5,760 nucleotides of DNA from Deltaproteobacteria bacterium (GCA_005878685.1 VBLN01000118.1:5737-11496); one strand, 5' to 3'; numbered from the stretch's first letter, positions 1-5,408 are shown. Numbers and translations: made by a program. The notes: generated from the sequence alone by a model not told the origin.

Positions 1-15
1 CTACGGCCTCGCCCT

Positions 16-429
16 CTATTTGTTCAATAGCGTGAGGCGATTTTCCACCACCCCAAGGTCCGCGAGAATTATCTCGGCTAGGAGGCTGCTCAGCTCTTTG
101 AACGGAGCGAGGTCCGGTCCAAAATCGCGCAGCACCAGAGCGATGGCGTCCACATCCCGCATCTGGCTCAGCAGCTCACCCCCGCCGCGCGAGCGCTCGC
201 TTGTCTCGCTGGCGGGAAAGTCCGTGAAGCGAATTTCCGCGTAGGTGGTTTTTTTCGGCTTGAAAATCAGGGCGAGGCGATCGACCCGTGGATCGGGGAC
301 TTTGATGACCCCCAGGTGAACCTCCCCTTTACCTCCTGCGCTGTGTCCTACATCCGCCTTAAGGCCGGTCAGGACGTTGAATAGGGTCGTCTTTCCGGCG
401 CCACGCAGGCCTATGAGTCCAACTTTCAT
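16..429 (-). CDS. YchF-like (Obg/HflX superfamily) P-loop GTPase/ATPase, N-terminal domain only, probably frameshifted or truncated
   Basis: The 137-residue product is the N-terminal nucleotide-binding domain of a YchF-like protein. Members of this family bind ATP or GTP and associate with ribosomes. The Walker A motif GLRGAGKT is at residues 7-14, followed by TLFNVLTG. The switch region (HLGVIKVPDPRVDRLALIFKP, split around residues 38-58) and KKTTYAEI (59-66) match the YchF pattern. G3 is degenerate: D70-F-P-A, with no DxxG glycine. GGGELLSQMRDVDAIALVLRDF (82-103) matches the family segment after G3. The full-length family is about 350 residues, with a coiled coil, an NxxE base-recognition motif and a C-terminal TGS-like (DUF933) domain. 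Here a TAG at 16-18 stops the frame where the coiled coil should begin (ADLGVVENRLTLLNK). Another minus-strand frame is open from base 28 to base 1 and reads IEQIEGEAV, which suggests a one-base indel. The ATG start at 427-429 has no convincing Shine-Dalgarno site. The family call is secure; whether the gene is intact is not. Confidence 0.8.
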   Translation of the reverse strand: MKVGLIGLRGAGKTTLFNVLTGLKADVGHSAGGKGEVHLGVIKVPDPRVDRLALIFKPKKTTYAEIRFTDFPASETSERSRGGGELLSQMRDVDAIALVLRDFGPDLAPFKELSSLLAEIILADLGVVENRLTLLNK

Positions 430-585
430 CGATGCTGTTTCTAAGAATTTTCAGCAGTCTATTAAGATCCCGGCAGGCAGAGAATGGCCTCGGTCGTGCA
501 AATGAAAGGAGAGAGAATGGGCAGAGTGATCCTGACCAGGCGATAAGTTCCGGAGACTTTGTGGGCTACCCGTGATAAAAGGGGA

Positions 586-1002
586 CTAACGACTCTGCAG
601 CACCTGCCCGCCCAGATTGGTCACGTTGTCCACGCGGATGACGACGGCCGCCCCCTTACGCTCGGGGTCCTTGTCGATTTCGTCCTTGACAGTCCGGCCC
701 ATCACCTGGTCCCTGATCGCTCCCTTTTCGTGGATCGTCACCACGCCGTGAAAGCGGAAGTTGACCCTTGTTTTCGGATCTCTAAAGAGCACTACGACCT
801 TCGGGTTCTCCTGGACATTTTTGAGATGCTGGCGCCGGGTACGCTCCCAGTAGGCGAGGGATTCGTTATCAAAGACCATCATACTGCCTTTGTAGCCAAT
901 ATCGGGCTCGCCATCCTTGGAGGCCGTGGCCAGAATGCAAGGACTCCCGTTAGCCACGGCGTTATCAATCATCTCGCGCATCTGATCTGTTAGGTTAATC
1001 AT
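586..1002 (-). CDS. Pyridoxamine 5'-phosphate oxidase-related (PPOX-fold) FMN-binding protein
   Basis: The product is a 138-residue, single-domain split-barrel flavoprotein of the PPOX/general-stress family. Such proteins bind FMN (some bind F420 or heme) as homodimers in the cytoplasm. Visible family features are the opening helix LTDQMREMIDNA (residues 4-15), the first barrel strands PCILATASKDGEPDIGYKG (21-39), SMMVFDNESLAYWERT (40-55), the NPKVVVLFRDP strand (66-76) and the FRFHGVVTIHEKG strand (83-94). The C-terminal KDPERKG...VIRVDNVTNL stretch is also typical. The length matches the small, PdxH-unlike group, so pyridoxine biosynthesis is unlikely and the substrate cannot be named. An in-frame GTG at 1072-1074 would add 24 residues and overlap tenA. 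I prefer the ATG at 1000-1002 because homology starts there and a strong promoter lies across the extension. No Shine-Dalgarno precedes this ATG, consistent with a leaderless message. It lies downstream of tenA on the same strand but appears separately transcribed. Confidence 0.85.
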   Translation of the reverse strand: MINLTDQMREMIDNAVANGSPCILATASKDGEPDIGYKGSMMVFDNESLAYWERTRRQHLKNVQENPKVVVLFRDPKTRVNFRFHGVVTIHEKGAIRDQVMGRTVKDEIDKDPERKGAAVVIRVDNVTNLGGQVLQSR

Positions 1003-1012
1003 AGTGCTTAGG

Positions 1013-1041
1013 TATATATGAAAGAGACACGGCGATGTCAA
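1013..1041 (-). promoter_or_regulatory. Sigma70-like promoter of the PPOX gene (leaderless or near-leaderless)
   Basis: On the minus strand a perfect -35 box TTGACA (1036-1041) is followed by a 17-base spacer and TATATA (1013-1018, 4/6 match to TATAAT). Only ten bases (1003-1012) separate the -10 box from the ATG at 1000-1002. Transcription would therefore start about 0-5 bases before the start codon. The promoter lies in the 59-base gap after tenA. This is read from sequence only. Confidence 0.65.
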
Positions 1042-1061
1042 ACCTATTTTTGCTTTGCTCC

Positions 1062-1733
1062 TTATACCGGCCACTGCTCCAATCGATAAGCCTGATCCCA
1101 GAAAAGAAACTCGTAGCGGCTGCTCAAAACGAAATGCGAGGCCATGAGCCTCCGCTCGTCGCCCTTAGCAGTCGCTCCCAACTGGTCCATGAGCCGGATC
1201 TGCTCGCGTACCGGCTTCCAATAGTCTTCCGAGGCATACGTCTCGATCCACTGGCGGTAGATCTTCGGATTTTTAGGACGGTTCTTGTAGAGCTTTTTTC
1301 CGACCTCGCCGTAGATCCAGTAACACGGAAGGAGCGCTGCGACGATCTCGCCCAAGCTTCCGCCACGCGCCACGGCTTGCAGATGTCTTGTATAGGCCTC
1401 TGTGGTGGGTCCTTTGGGAGTCGCATCGAGCTCTCTTTGGGATAATCCGAGGCTCTTACCAAAGGCGGCGTGAAAGCTCCTCTCGACCTCAACGGCGATA
1501 AGGGCGTGCCGGGTGAAAATTTCCAAGGTTTTGAGATCGGGAGACTTAGCGCCTCCCAGACAGAGAACTTGAGCGAAGTCGAGAAGGTAGAGGTAATCCT
1601 GGAGCACGAAGTAAACGAAGCGGTCCATGGGGAGAGTGCCAGCTTGCAGTTCATCCAAAAAGGGATGAGCAAAAACCTCGCGCCAGATCTTATCGGCTTT
1701 GAGTCTTAGATGGATGCCGAACTTGGTTGCCAT
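1062..1733 (-). CDS. tenA: TenA/THI-4 family aminopyrimidine aminohydrolase (thiaminase II)
   Basis: The product is a 223-residue all-helical (heme-oxygenase-like fold) cytoplasmic enzyme. TenA hydrolyses 4-amino-5-aminomethyl-2-methylpyrimidine, a breakdown product of thiamine, to the hydroxymethyl-pyrimidine used in thiamine synthesis. The residues expected from the Bacillus enzyme are present with a constant 2-3 residue offset: D46 in LQDYLYL, Y114, the nucleophile C137 in LLPCYWIYGEVG, Y141, Y166 in IETYAS and E208 in RYEFLFWDQAY. The catalytic Cys places it in the TenA-C rather than the TenA-E group. The length is normal. The ATG at 1731-1733 has only a weak GGGGTCGAG upstream, and no alternative start lies in frame. 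No TPP-riboswitch-like sequence is seen in the leader. It is the first gene leftward from a divergent promoter region shared with the coxS-type operon. No other thi gene is in the window, which supports salvage rather than de novo synthesis. Confidence 0.92.
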   Translation of the reverse strand: MATKFGIHLRLKADKIWREVFAHPFLDELQAGTLPMDRFVYFVLQDYLYLLDFAQVLCLGGAKSPDLKTLEIFTRHALIAVEVERSFHAAFGKSLGLSQRELDATPKGPTTEAYTRHLQAVARGGSLGEIVAALLPCYWIYGEVGKKLYKNRPKNPKIYRQWIETYASEDYWKPVREQIRLMDQLGATAKGDERRLMASHFVLSSRYEFLFWDQAYRLEQWPV

Positions 1734-1770
1734 GTTGATCTCGACCCCGTCTTTTTTGGCTCCTACCTAC

Positions 1771-1799
1771 TTGCACTTTATTTCGATTCTTTCTATAAC
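1771..1799 (+). promoter_or_regulatory. Candidate sigma70 promoter for the coxS-coxM-coxG operon
   Basis: TTGCAC (1771-1776, 3/6 match to TTGACA) is followed by a 17-base spacer and TATAAC (1794-1799, 5/6 match to TATAAT). The implied start near 1806 gives a leader of about 47 bases before the coxS ATG. The -10 box overlaps that of the opposing tenA promoter. The -35 box is weak, so an activator may be needed. No binding site could be identified. Confidence 0.45.
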
Positions 1800-1820
1800 A
1801 TGACCGCGAGAGGCTGTCAC
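1792..1820 (-). promoter_or_regulatory. Candidate sigma70 promoter for tenA
   Basis: On the minus strand GTGACA (1815-1820, 5/6 match to TTGACA) is followed by a 17-base spacer and TATAGA (1792-1797, 4/6 match to TATAAT). The implied start near 1785 gives a leader of about 50 bases. This box shares four bases (1794-1797) with the rightward -10 box, so the two promoters should not be occupied at the same time. Confidence 0.45.
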
Positions 1821-1841
1821 ACGACGACGGAGCGAAGTGGA

Positions 1842-1847
1842 AAGGGA
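1842..1847 (+). promoter_or_regulatory. Ribosome binding site of the coxS-type gene
   Basis: AAGGGA lies five bases before the ATG at 1853-1855, within a purine-rich run. It fixes the start of the [2Fe-2S] subunit. Confidence 0.6.
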
Positions 1848-1852
1848 AGACA

Positions 1853-2317
1853 ATGGACAAAAAGATTCGCCTGCACGTGAATGGAAAAAAGATTGAGAAG
1901 GAGGTGCCGACTCACCGTCTGCTGATCGACTTCCTGCGCTATGACCTGGGCTTGACCGGCACCAAAGAGGGGTGCAGTGTCGGGGTCTGCGGCGCCTGTA
2001 CGGTATTGATGGACGGGAAAATGATCAGCTCGTGCCTCGCGCCGGCGGTCTTTGTAGATGGTCATAAGATCACGACCGTGGAAGGGCTGGCCAAGAATGG
2101 GGAGCTCCACCCGGTACAGAAAAGTTTCATTCAATACGGCGGTTTTCAGTGCGGCATCTGCACTCCCGGCCAGGTGGTCGCAGCCAAGGCGCTGTTGGAT
2201 GAGGTCCGCAAGCCGACTGAGGAACAGATCAAGGAATGGATGATGGGAAATCTCTGTCGCTGCACCGGCTATTACAAGATCATTGAGTCCATCCAAAAGG
2301 CACATCAATTCAAGTGA
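1853..2317 (+). CDS. coxS: Xanthine dehydrogenase-family small subunit with two [2Fe-2S] clusters (CoxS type)
   Basis: The product is a 154-residue small subunit of a molybdenum hydroxylase (CO dehydrogenase, xanthine dehydrogenase, 4-hydroxybenzoyl-CoA reductase and relatives). It passes electrons from the molybdenum centre to FAD. The N-terminal plant-ferredoxin domain has C41, C46, C49 (GCSVGVCGACTV) and C61. The C-terminal four-helix domain has C100 and C103 (FQCGICTPGQ) plus C135 and C137 (GNLCRCTGYY). All eight cluster ligands are intact, as is Q99, which in this family lies near the molybdopterin. The length is typical, and there is no Tat or Sec signal. It is the first gene of a three-gene operon, followed 12 bases later by the FAD subunit. 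The S-M order without a large subunit is unusual. The substrate is set by the missing large subunit, so 'CO' should not be read into the symbol. Confidence 0.9.
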   Translation: MDKKIRLHVNGKKIEKEVPTHRLLIDFLRYDLGLTGTKEGCSVGVCGACTVLMDGKMISSCLAPAVFVDGHKITTVEGLAKNGELHPVQKSFIQYGGFQCGICTPGQVVAAKALLDEVRKPTEEQIKEWMMGNLCRCTGYYKIIESIQKAHQFK

Positions 2318-2329
2318 AAAGGACCGACT

Positions 2330-3253
2330 ATGATTCCGTTTGAATACCGCACTCCGAAGACCCTCAAGGAAGTCTATGCAGATCTAAGCCAGTTCGGCAC
2401 GGATGCCAAGGTCGTTGCCGGCGGGACCGCCCTTGTCATCATGATGAAGCAGCGTCTGGTGCGCCCTACCTGCCTGGTTAGCCTGCGTTCCGTTCGTGGA
2501 CTGAATCAGATTGCCCTAAAGGATAGCGGGTTGCGCATCGGCGGTCTGGCGACGCATCGCGAGGTGGAGATTTCTCCGCTGGTCCGCAGGCGCATTCCGC
2601 TCCTGGCGGAGACCTACCGGCGTGTGGCCACGATCCGAGTGCGCAACATGGCGACCGTCGGCGGAGGTCTTGCTCATGCGGATCCAAACCAGGACCCTCC
2701 GCCAACCCTCATCGCCTTGGGGGCGACCGTCAAGGCGGGCTCGGGTGAGGGCGCTCGGGAGATCTCCATGGAGGAGTTTTTTAAAGACTACTATGAGACT
2801 GTGCTCAAGCCTAGCGAAGTGATCACTGAGGTTTTTGTCCCGGCTTTGCCGCCTAATAGCGGGGCGGCGTTTCTTAAATTCCTTCCCCGCACCGCCGATG
2901 ACTATGCTACGGTCTCGGCTGCGGCTGTCGTCACTTTGGACAAAGCCAAAAAGACGATCGCCGATGTCCGTATCGCTTTGGGAAGTGTCGGGACGACGCC
3001 GATACGGGCGCGGGAGGCGGAAGCGGTTTTGCGCGGTCAGCCGGTCAAGCCTGAAGCTCTGCGTGAGGCTGGGGAAAAGGCTAAGCAGGCGGTTGACCCG
3101 ATCAGCGATTTCCGCGGATCGGCGGCCTATAAGAAGGAGATGGCCGGCGTCTTTGTCCGCCGCGCCCTGGAGAAAGCTCTGGAGGGTATATCCAAGAAGG
3201 GCCGGGCGAGAAAGAGCAGCCAGGCATCAAAGAGAGGGAGAAAAAAGCGGTGA
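2330..3253 (+). CDS. coxM: Xanthine dehydrogenase-family FAD-binding medium subunit (CoxM type)
   Basis: The product is a 307-residue FAD subunit (PCMH-type fold) of a molybdenum hydroxylase. It takes electrons from the [2Fe-2S] subunit and hands them to the final acceptor. The FAD-pyrophosphate motifs are VAGGTAL (residues 28-34) and TVGGGLAHADPNQDPP (109-124), preceded by the usual VRNMA. In the second motif the common TxGGN has Gly in place of Asn. The C-terminal CO_deh_flav_C domain shows DDYATVSAAA (190-199) and SDFRGSAAYKKEMAG (259-273), which are well conserved. The last 19 residues (289-307) hold 11 Lys/Arg and form a basic extension beyond the usual family end near residue 288. AAGGA (2319-2323) lies six bases before the ATG. 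Its TGA overlaps the next gene's GTG as GTGA, indicating translational coupling. Confidence 0.9.
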   Translation: MIPFEYRTPKTLKEVYADLSQFGTDAKVVAGGTALVIMMKQRLVRPTCLVSLRSVRGLNQIALKDSGLRIGGLATHREVEISPLVRRRIPLLAETYRRVATIRVRNMATVGGGLAHADPNQDPPPTLIALGATVKAGSGEGAREISMEEFFKDYYETVLKPSEVITEVFVPALPPNSGAAFLKFLPRTADDYATVSAAAVVTLDKAKKTIADVRIALGSVGTTPIRAREAEAVLRGQPVKPEALREAGEKAKQAVDPISDFRGSAAYKKEMAGVFVRRALEKALEGISKKGRARKSSQASKRGRKKR

Positions 3254-3708
3254 AATTCAGTCAACGCGTAGTGATTCCCGTGGCTCGTGAACCGCTTTGG
3301 GATTTTCTTATGGACGTGCCCAAAGTGGCCCGTTCCCTTCCCGGCGTGGAGAGCGTGAGTCCGATCGACGATACCACCTATCAGGGCGCTCTAAAGGTGC
3401 GAGTAGGTCCAATTGCTCTCAACCTGCAGGGAAAAATTATCTTGGAGCAGCGCGACCGCGCCAACTGGCGCGCAGCCCTGAGGGCGGAGGCGAGCGACCG
3501 GATGGCCGCCGGTGCCGTCAAAGGGCGAACCAGTATGGAGCTTAAAGAGATTAGTCCCAAAGAGACCGAGCTCTCGGTTGAGACGGACGTCAGTATCCTG
3601 GGGAAGATCGGTGAATTCGGCCAGCCGATTATTCGCAAGAAGGCGGACGCGATGCTGCGGGAGTTTGTTGAAAATATCAAGAAGCAGCTGACCGGGGCCG
3701 CAAGCTAG
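3250..3708 (+). CDS. coxG: CoxG-type SRPBCC (START-like) protein of a CO dehydrogenase-family operon
   Basis: The product is a 152-residue helix-grip protein of the CoxG family. CoxG proteins accompany aerobic CO dehydrogenase-type enzymes and have been linked to membrane attachment of the enzyme and delivery of quinone to it. Family signatures are the N-terminal strand and helix VIPVAREPLWDFLMD (residues 8-22), VPKVARSLPGVESV (23-36), VGPIALNLQGKI (52-63), the SDRMAAGAVKG stretch (82-92) and the long C-terminal helix GQPIIRKKADAMLREFVENI (124-143). The protein ends just after this helix. It lacks the extra C-terminal membrane-anchoring segment seen in longer CoxG proteins, so a soluble lipid or quinone carrier is more likely than an anchor. 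The GTG start sits in a GTGA overlap with the coxM stop. GGGAG lies nine bases upstream, inside coxM. The 3' end overlaps the opposing acyltransferase gene by 32 bases. Confidence 0.85.
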   Translation: MKFSQRVVIPVAREPLWDFLMDVPKVARSLPGVESVSPIDDTTYQGALKVRVGPIALNLQGKIILEQRDRANWRAALRAEASDRMAAGAVKGRTSMELKEISPKETELSVETDVSILGKIGEFGQPIIRKKADAMLREFVENIKKQLTGAAS

Positions 3709-4528
3709 AAGCTCTGGAGTCGCGAGCTGGCGGGCTCGCGCTGTGGTCCGGTAAATTTAGCCCTCCTAAGACGGCATCGTAACAAGCTTGGCTGAGTTGC
3801 TTGCGGCTCAGGGAGCTATTCTTGTAGCCGGAAGTTTCAATCTCCGGACGGATCTTCACCACCACTTCGATGTTCCGAAGAGCCAGGAGCTTCCAGAAAT
3901 GGCTTGCGAACTCCATGTCCCCGTACCAGTAGACCATGTCCCTGTTCGATGGAGAAACCGAATCATGGTCGATCCGCGTATAAGTGAGCGAAATGGGTAG
4001 GATCGGCGCCCCGACTCTCAGGGGTGCGGCGAACGGGGCGGACTGAAAGGGTAGCAACGTCTCTCCGTTGGTTGAAGTCCCTTCGGGGAAAATCAGCACG
4101 TTCGCCTTTTGTTTCAACTTTTGGACTATCTCTTCTACGAGCAAAGGCACCTGGTCCTTTCTTTCGCGGTCAATGAAGATCGTTCCACACAAGGCCGTCC
4201 ATGCGCCGATGACGGGCCAGTGTCTTACCTCTTTCTTCGACACGTAGAGCAAGGGAAAGACGCTGCCCAAAACAATTCCGTCCAGATAGCCCATGTGATT
4301 GCTGACGATGACATAGCCTCCGTTTGCCGCTAGATCCCCATCTCCCTCGATGGTGACCTTGAGATTCAAAATGGTTCTCAACGTTGCAACCAGGCACCTC
4401 GAGACTTTGCTGACGATTCTCCAGCGTCCAGGGAGTCTGAACAGAGAGACGCCCAGATGGATTAGCACCATCAAGACGAAGAAGACGGCCCAAGTGAATA
4501 TCAGTGCAACTAACTTAACCCGCTGCAC
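3677..4528 (-). CDS. olsA: PlsC-family acyltransferase, probable OlsA-type lyso-ornithine-lipid acyltransferase
   Basis: The product is a 283-residue membrane acyltransferase of the LPLAT/PlsC family, which moves an acyl chain from ACP or CoA to a hydroxyl group. An N-terminal membrane helix spans about residues 7-29. Motif I is H78-MGYL-D83 (HX4D, in SNHMGYLD), motif II is GTIFIDRER (115-123), motif III is FPEGTSTNG (147-155) and motif IV is PILPIS (175-180). All catalytic and binding motifs are intact. From the sequence alone it could be a lysophosphatidic acid acyltransferase. The 14-base overlap with an upstream OlsB-like N-acyltransferase favours O-acylation of lyso-ornithine lipid. The GTG start is supported by GAGGG six bases upstream. 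The last ~22 residues (262-283) are Ser/Pro/Arg/Ala-rich and unlike the family core. They are encoded across the convergent junction and opposite the end of coxG, so they may be a recent C-terminal extension. Confidence 0.82.
   Translation of the reverse strand: MQRVKLVALIFTWAVFFVLMVLIHLGVSLFRLPGRWRIVSKVSRCLVATLRTILNLKVTIEGDGDLAANGGYVIVSNHMGYLDGIVLGSVFPLLYVSKKEVRHWPVIGAWTALCGTIFIDRERKDQVPLLVEEIVQKLKQKANVLIFPEGTSTNGETLLPFQSAPFAAPLRVGAPILPISLTYTRIDHDSVSPSNRDMVYWYGDMEFASHFWKLLALRNIEVVVKIRPEIETSGYKNSSLSRKQLSQACYDAVLGGLNLPDHSASPPARDSRASSLRPRSAAS
3721..3740. other. GC-rich inverted repeat at the coxG / acyltransferase convergent junction
   Basis: CGCGAGC (3721-3727) and GCTCGCG (3734-3740) form a perfect 7-base-pair stem around a six-base loop, starting 12 bases after the coxG stop. 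No T-tract follows on the plus strand, so it is not a classical intrinsic terminator. It may still slow or protect the 3' end of the coxSMG message. It also lies inside the acyltransferase coding sequence on the minus strand. Confidence 0.45.
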
Positions 4529-5360
4529 TCTGTACCCTCGATCCTATGAGGCCGAAGCGCCGCAAATACTCGGTGCTTAGGTTATTCATGTCCAACAGCA
4601 AGAAGAAGTCGGAAGTTCCGAACTCTGGATCTATGGCCGGCGGCCCGCAGACGAGCGCTCCGACTCTGAGATATCCTTTGACCAGGCTCGGCAGTCGAGA
4701 AAACAGGGCTTGTTCGTCGTCAAGCTGCGCCTCTTCATTCAAGTTGGGAAAAGATTTGCCGGGGAGAGGAAAGACCCTATGCCCTTCTGGCGCATAGTAT
4801 TTTGCTTTGAGCAGGGCGAAGGACTCGCTGACCTCGCGCGGATCGGTGGTATAGAGGCTGGCGCAGCCGAACAGATATCTGACTCGATGGCTTTTCACGT
4901 AATGTGCGATGGCCTCCCACATAAGCGGGATGAGCGCCCTATCCCGATAATCCTTGTGCGCGCAGGAGCGTCCCAACTCCAACGCTTGATCTCCCAGCTT
5001 TTTGATCTGCTCGAGATTAAATTCCCGTTCGGAATAAAAACCAAAATGCTTTTTAGCCTCTGAACCCAACAGGAGGCGGTAAGTTCCCGCGACCCGGTTG
5101 CTCTCGAGATCACGGACGATGAGATGCTCGCAGAGGGGATCATAGTCGTCGACGTCCAGACCGCGCTCGTAAGAGGAGGCCAGTCCTTTTCCCATCTCGA
5201 GATTGAAAACTTCGAAGCGGAGCTTCTGCGCTTCTTCGATTTCGTTTTTGTCTCGCGTGATCTTGATTTCAAAGTCACTCATATCGTCAAAGAAAAAGAA
5301 ATCAATACAAATTATGGTAGACCGATGGGCAATCGGGCGCAAGACGGGCCTGGCGAACAT
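4515..5360 (-). CDS. olsB: GNAT-family N-acyltransferase, probable OlsB-type L-ornithine N-acyltransferase
   Basis: This is a hemolysin/OlsB-type acyltransferase (Acetyltransf_5 fold) that would transfer a 3-hydroxyacyl chain from ACP to the alpha-amine of ornithine, giving lyso-ornithine lipid. Signatures, counting from the long start, are LRFEVFNLEMGKGL (residues 47-60), LDVDDYDPLCEHLIVRD (68-84), VAGTYRLL (90-97), LELGRSCAHKDYRDRA (127-142), YLFGCASLY (162-170), LVKGYLRVGALVCGPPAIDP (227-246) and DFFLLLDMNNL (251-261). The set is characteristic and intact. The start is ambiguous. The ATG at 5358-5360 has GGAG eight bases upstream but adds 26 poorly conserved residues. The ATG at 5280-5282 (MSDFEIKIT) is where homology begins but has no Shine-Dalgarno. 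The gene ends 14 bases inside the OlsA-type gene, so the pair is translationally coupled. Other acyl-amino-acid products (for example glutamine or lysine lipids) are possible. Confidence 0.82.
   Translation of the reverse strand: MFARPVLRPIAHRSTIICIDFFFFDDMSDFEIKITRDKNEIEEAQKLRFEVFNLEMGKGLASSYERGLDVDDYDPLCEHLIVRDLESNRVAGTYRLLLGSEAKKHFGFYSEREFNLEQIKKLGDQALELGRSCAHKDYRDRALIPLMWEAIAHYVKSHRVRYLFGCASLYTTDPREVSESFALLKAKYYAPEGHRVFPLPGKSFPNLNEEAQLDDEQALFSRLPSLVKGYLRVGALVCGPPAIDPEFGTSDFFLLLDMNNLSTEYLRRFGLIGSRVQSAAG
4535..4539 (-). promoter_or_regulatory. Ribosome binding site of the OlsA-type acyltransferase gene
   Basis: GAGGG on the minus strand lies six bases upstream of the GTG at 4526-4528, inside the end of the OlsB-type gene. 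It supports the GTG as the true start and fits translational coupling of the pair. Confidence 0.55.
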
Positions 5361-5368
5361 TCAATAGG

Positions 5369-5372
5369 CTCC
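5369..5372 (-). promoter_or_regulatory. Ribosome binding site supporting the long start of the OlsB-type gene
   Basis: GGAG on the minus strand lies eight bases before the ATG at 5358-5360. The internal ATG at 5280-5282 has no comparable site. This is the main argument for the longer protein. Confidence 0.4.
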
Positions 5373-5408
5373 AGCTCCAAGCTTTGAGGGTCAATCGGTC
5401 GGAATGTT

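Noticed and set aside
430..585. Gap between the PPOX and YchF-like genes, with a 9-base repeat AGAGAATGG at 479-487 and 512-520
   Set aside because: The repeat is short and isolated. No convincing promoter, hairpin terminator or small gene could be supported in the gap.
559..993. Plus-strand open frame of 144 codons
   Set aside because: It lies entirely antisense to the PPOX gene, has no family signature and is explained by GC-biased codon use on the other strand.
1003..1074. GTG start extending the PPOX protein by 24 residues
   Set aside because: The extension overlaps tenA, contains the -35 and -10 boxes and carries no family homology.
1035..1445. Plus-strand open frame of 136 codons opposite tenA
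   Set aside because: It is antisense to conserved TenA catalytic regions and has no protein-like motif.
1734..1852. Possible TPP riboswitch upstream of tenA
   Set aside because: The leader is only about 50 bases from the likely start site, and I see none of the conserved thi-box sequences.
1817..2308. Minus-strand open frame of 163 codons opposite coxS
   Set aside because: It is a shadow of a clearly real [2Fe-2S] subunit, with no recognisable domain and no plausible ribosome site.
2835..3290. Arg/Ser-rich plus-strand frame of 151 codons inside coxM
   Set aside because: It is an out-of-frame shadow of coxM with skewed composition and no domain.
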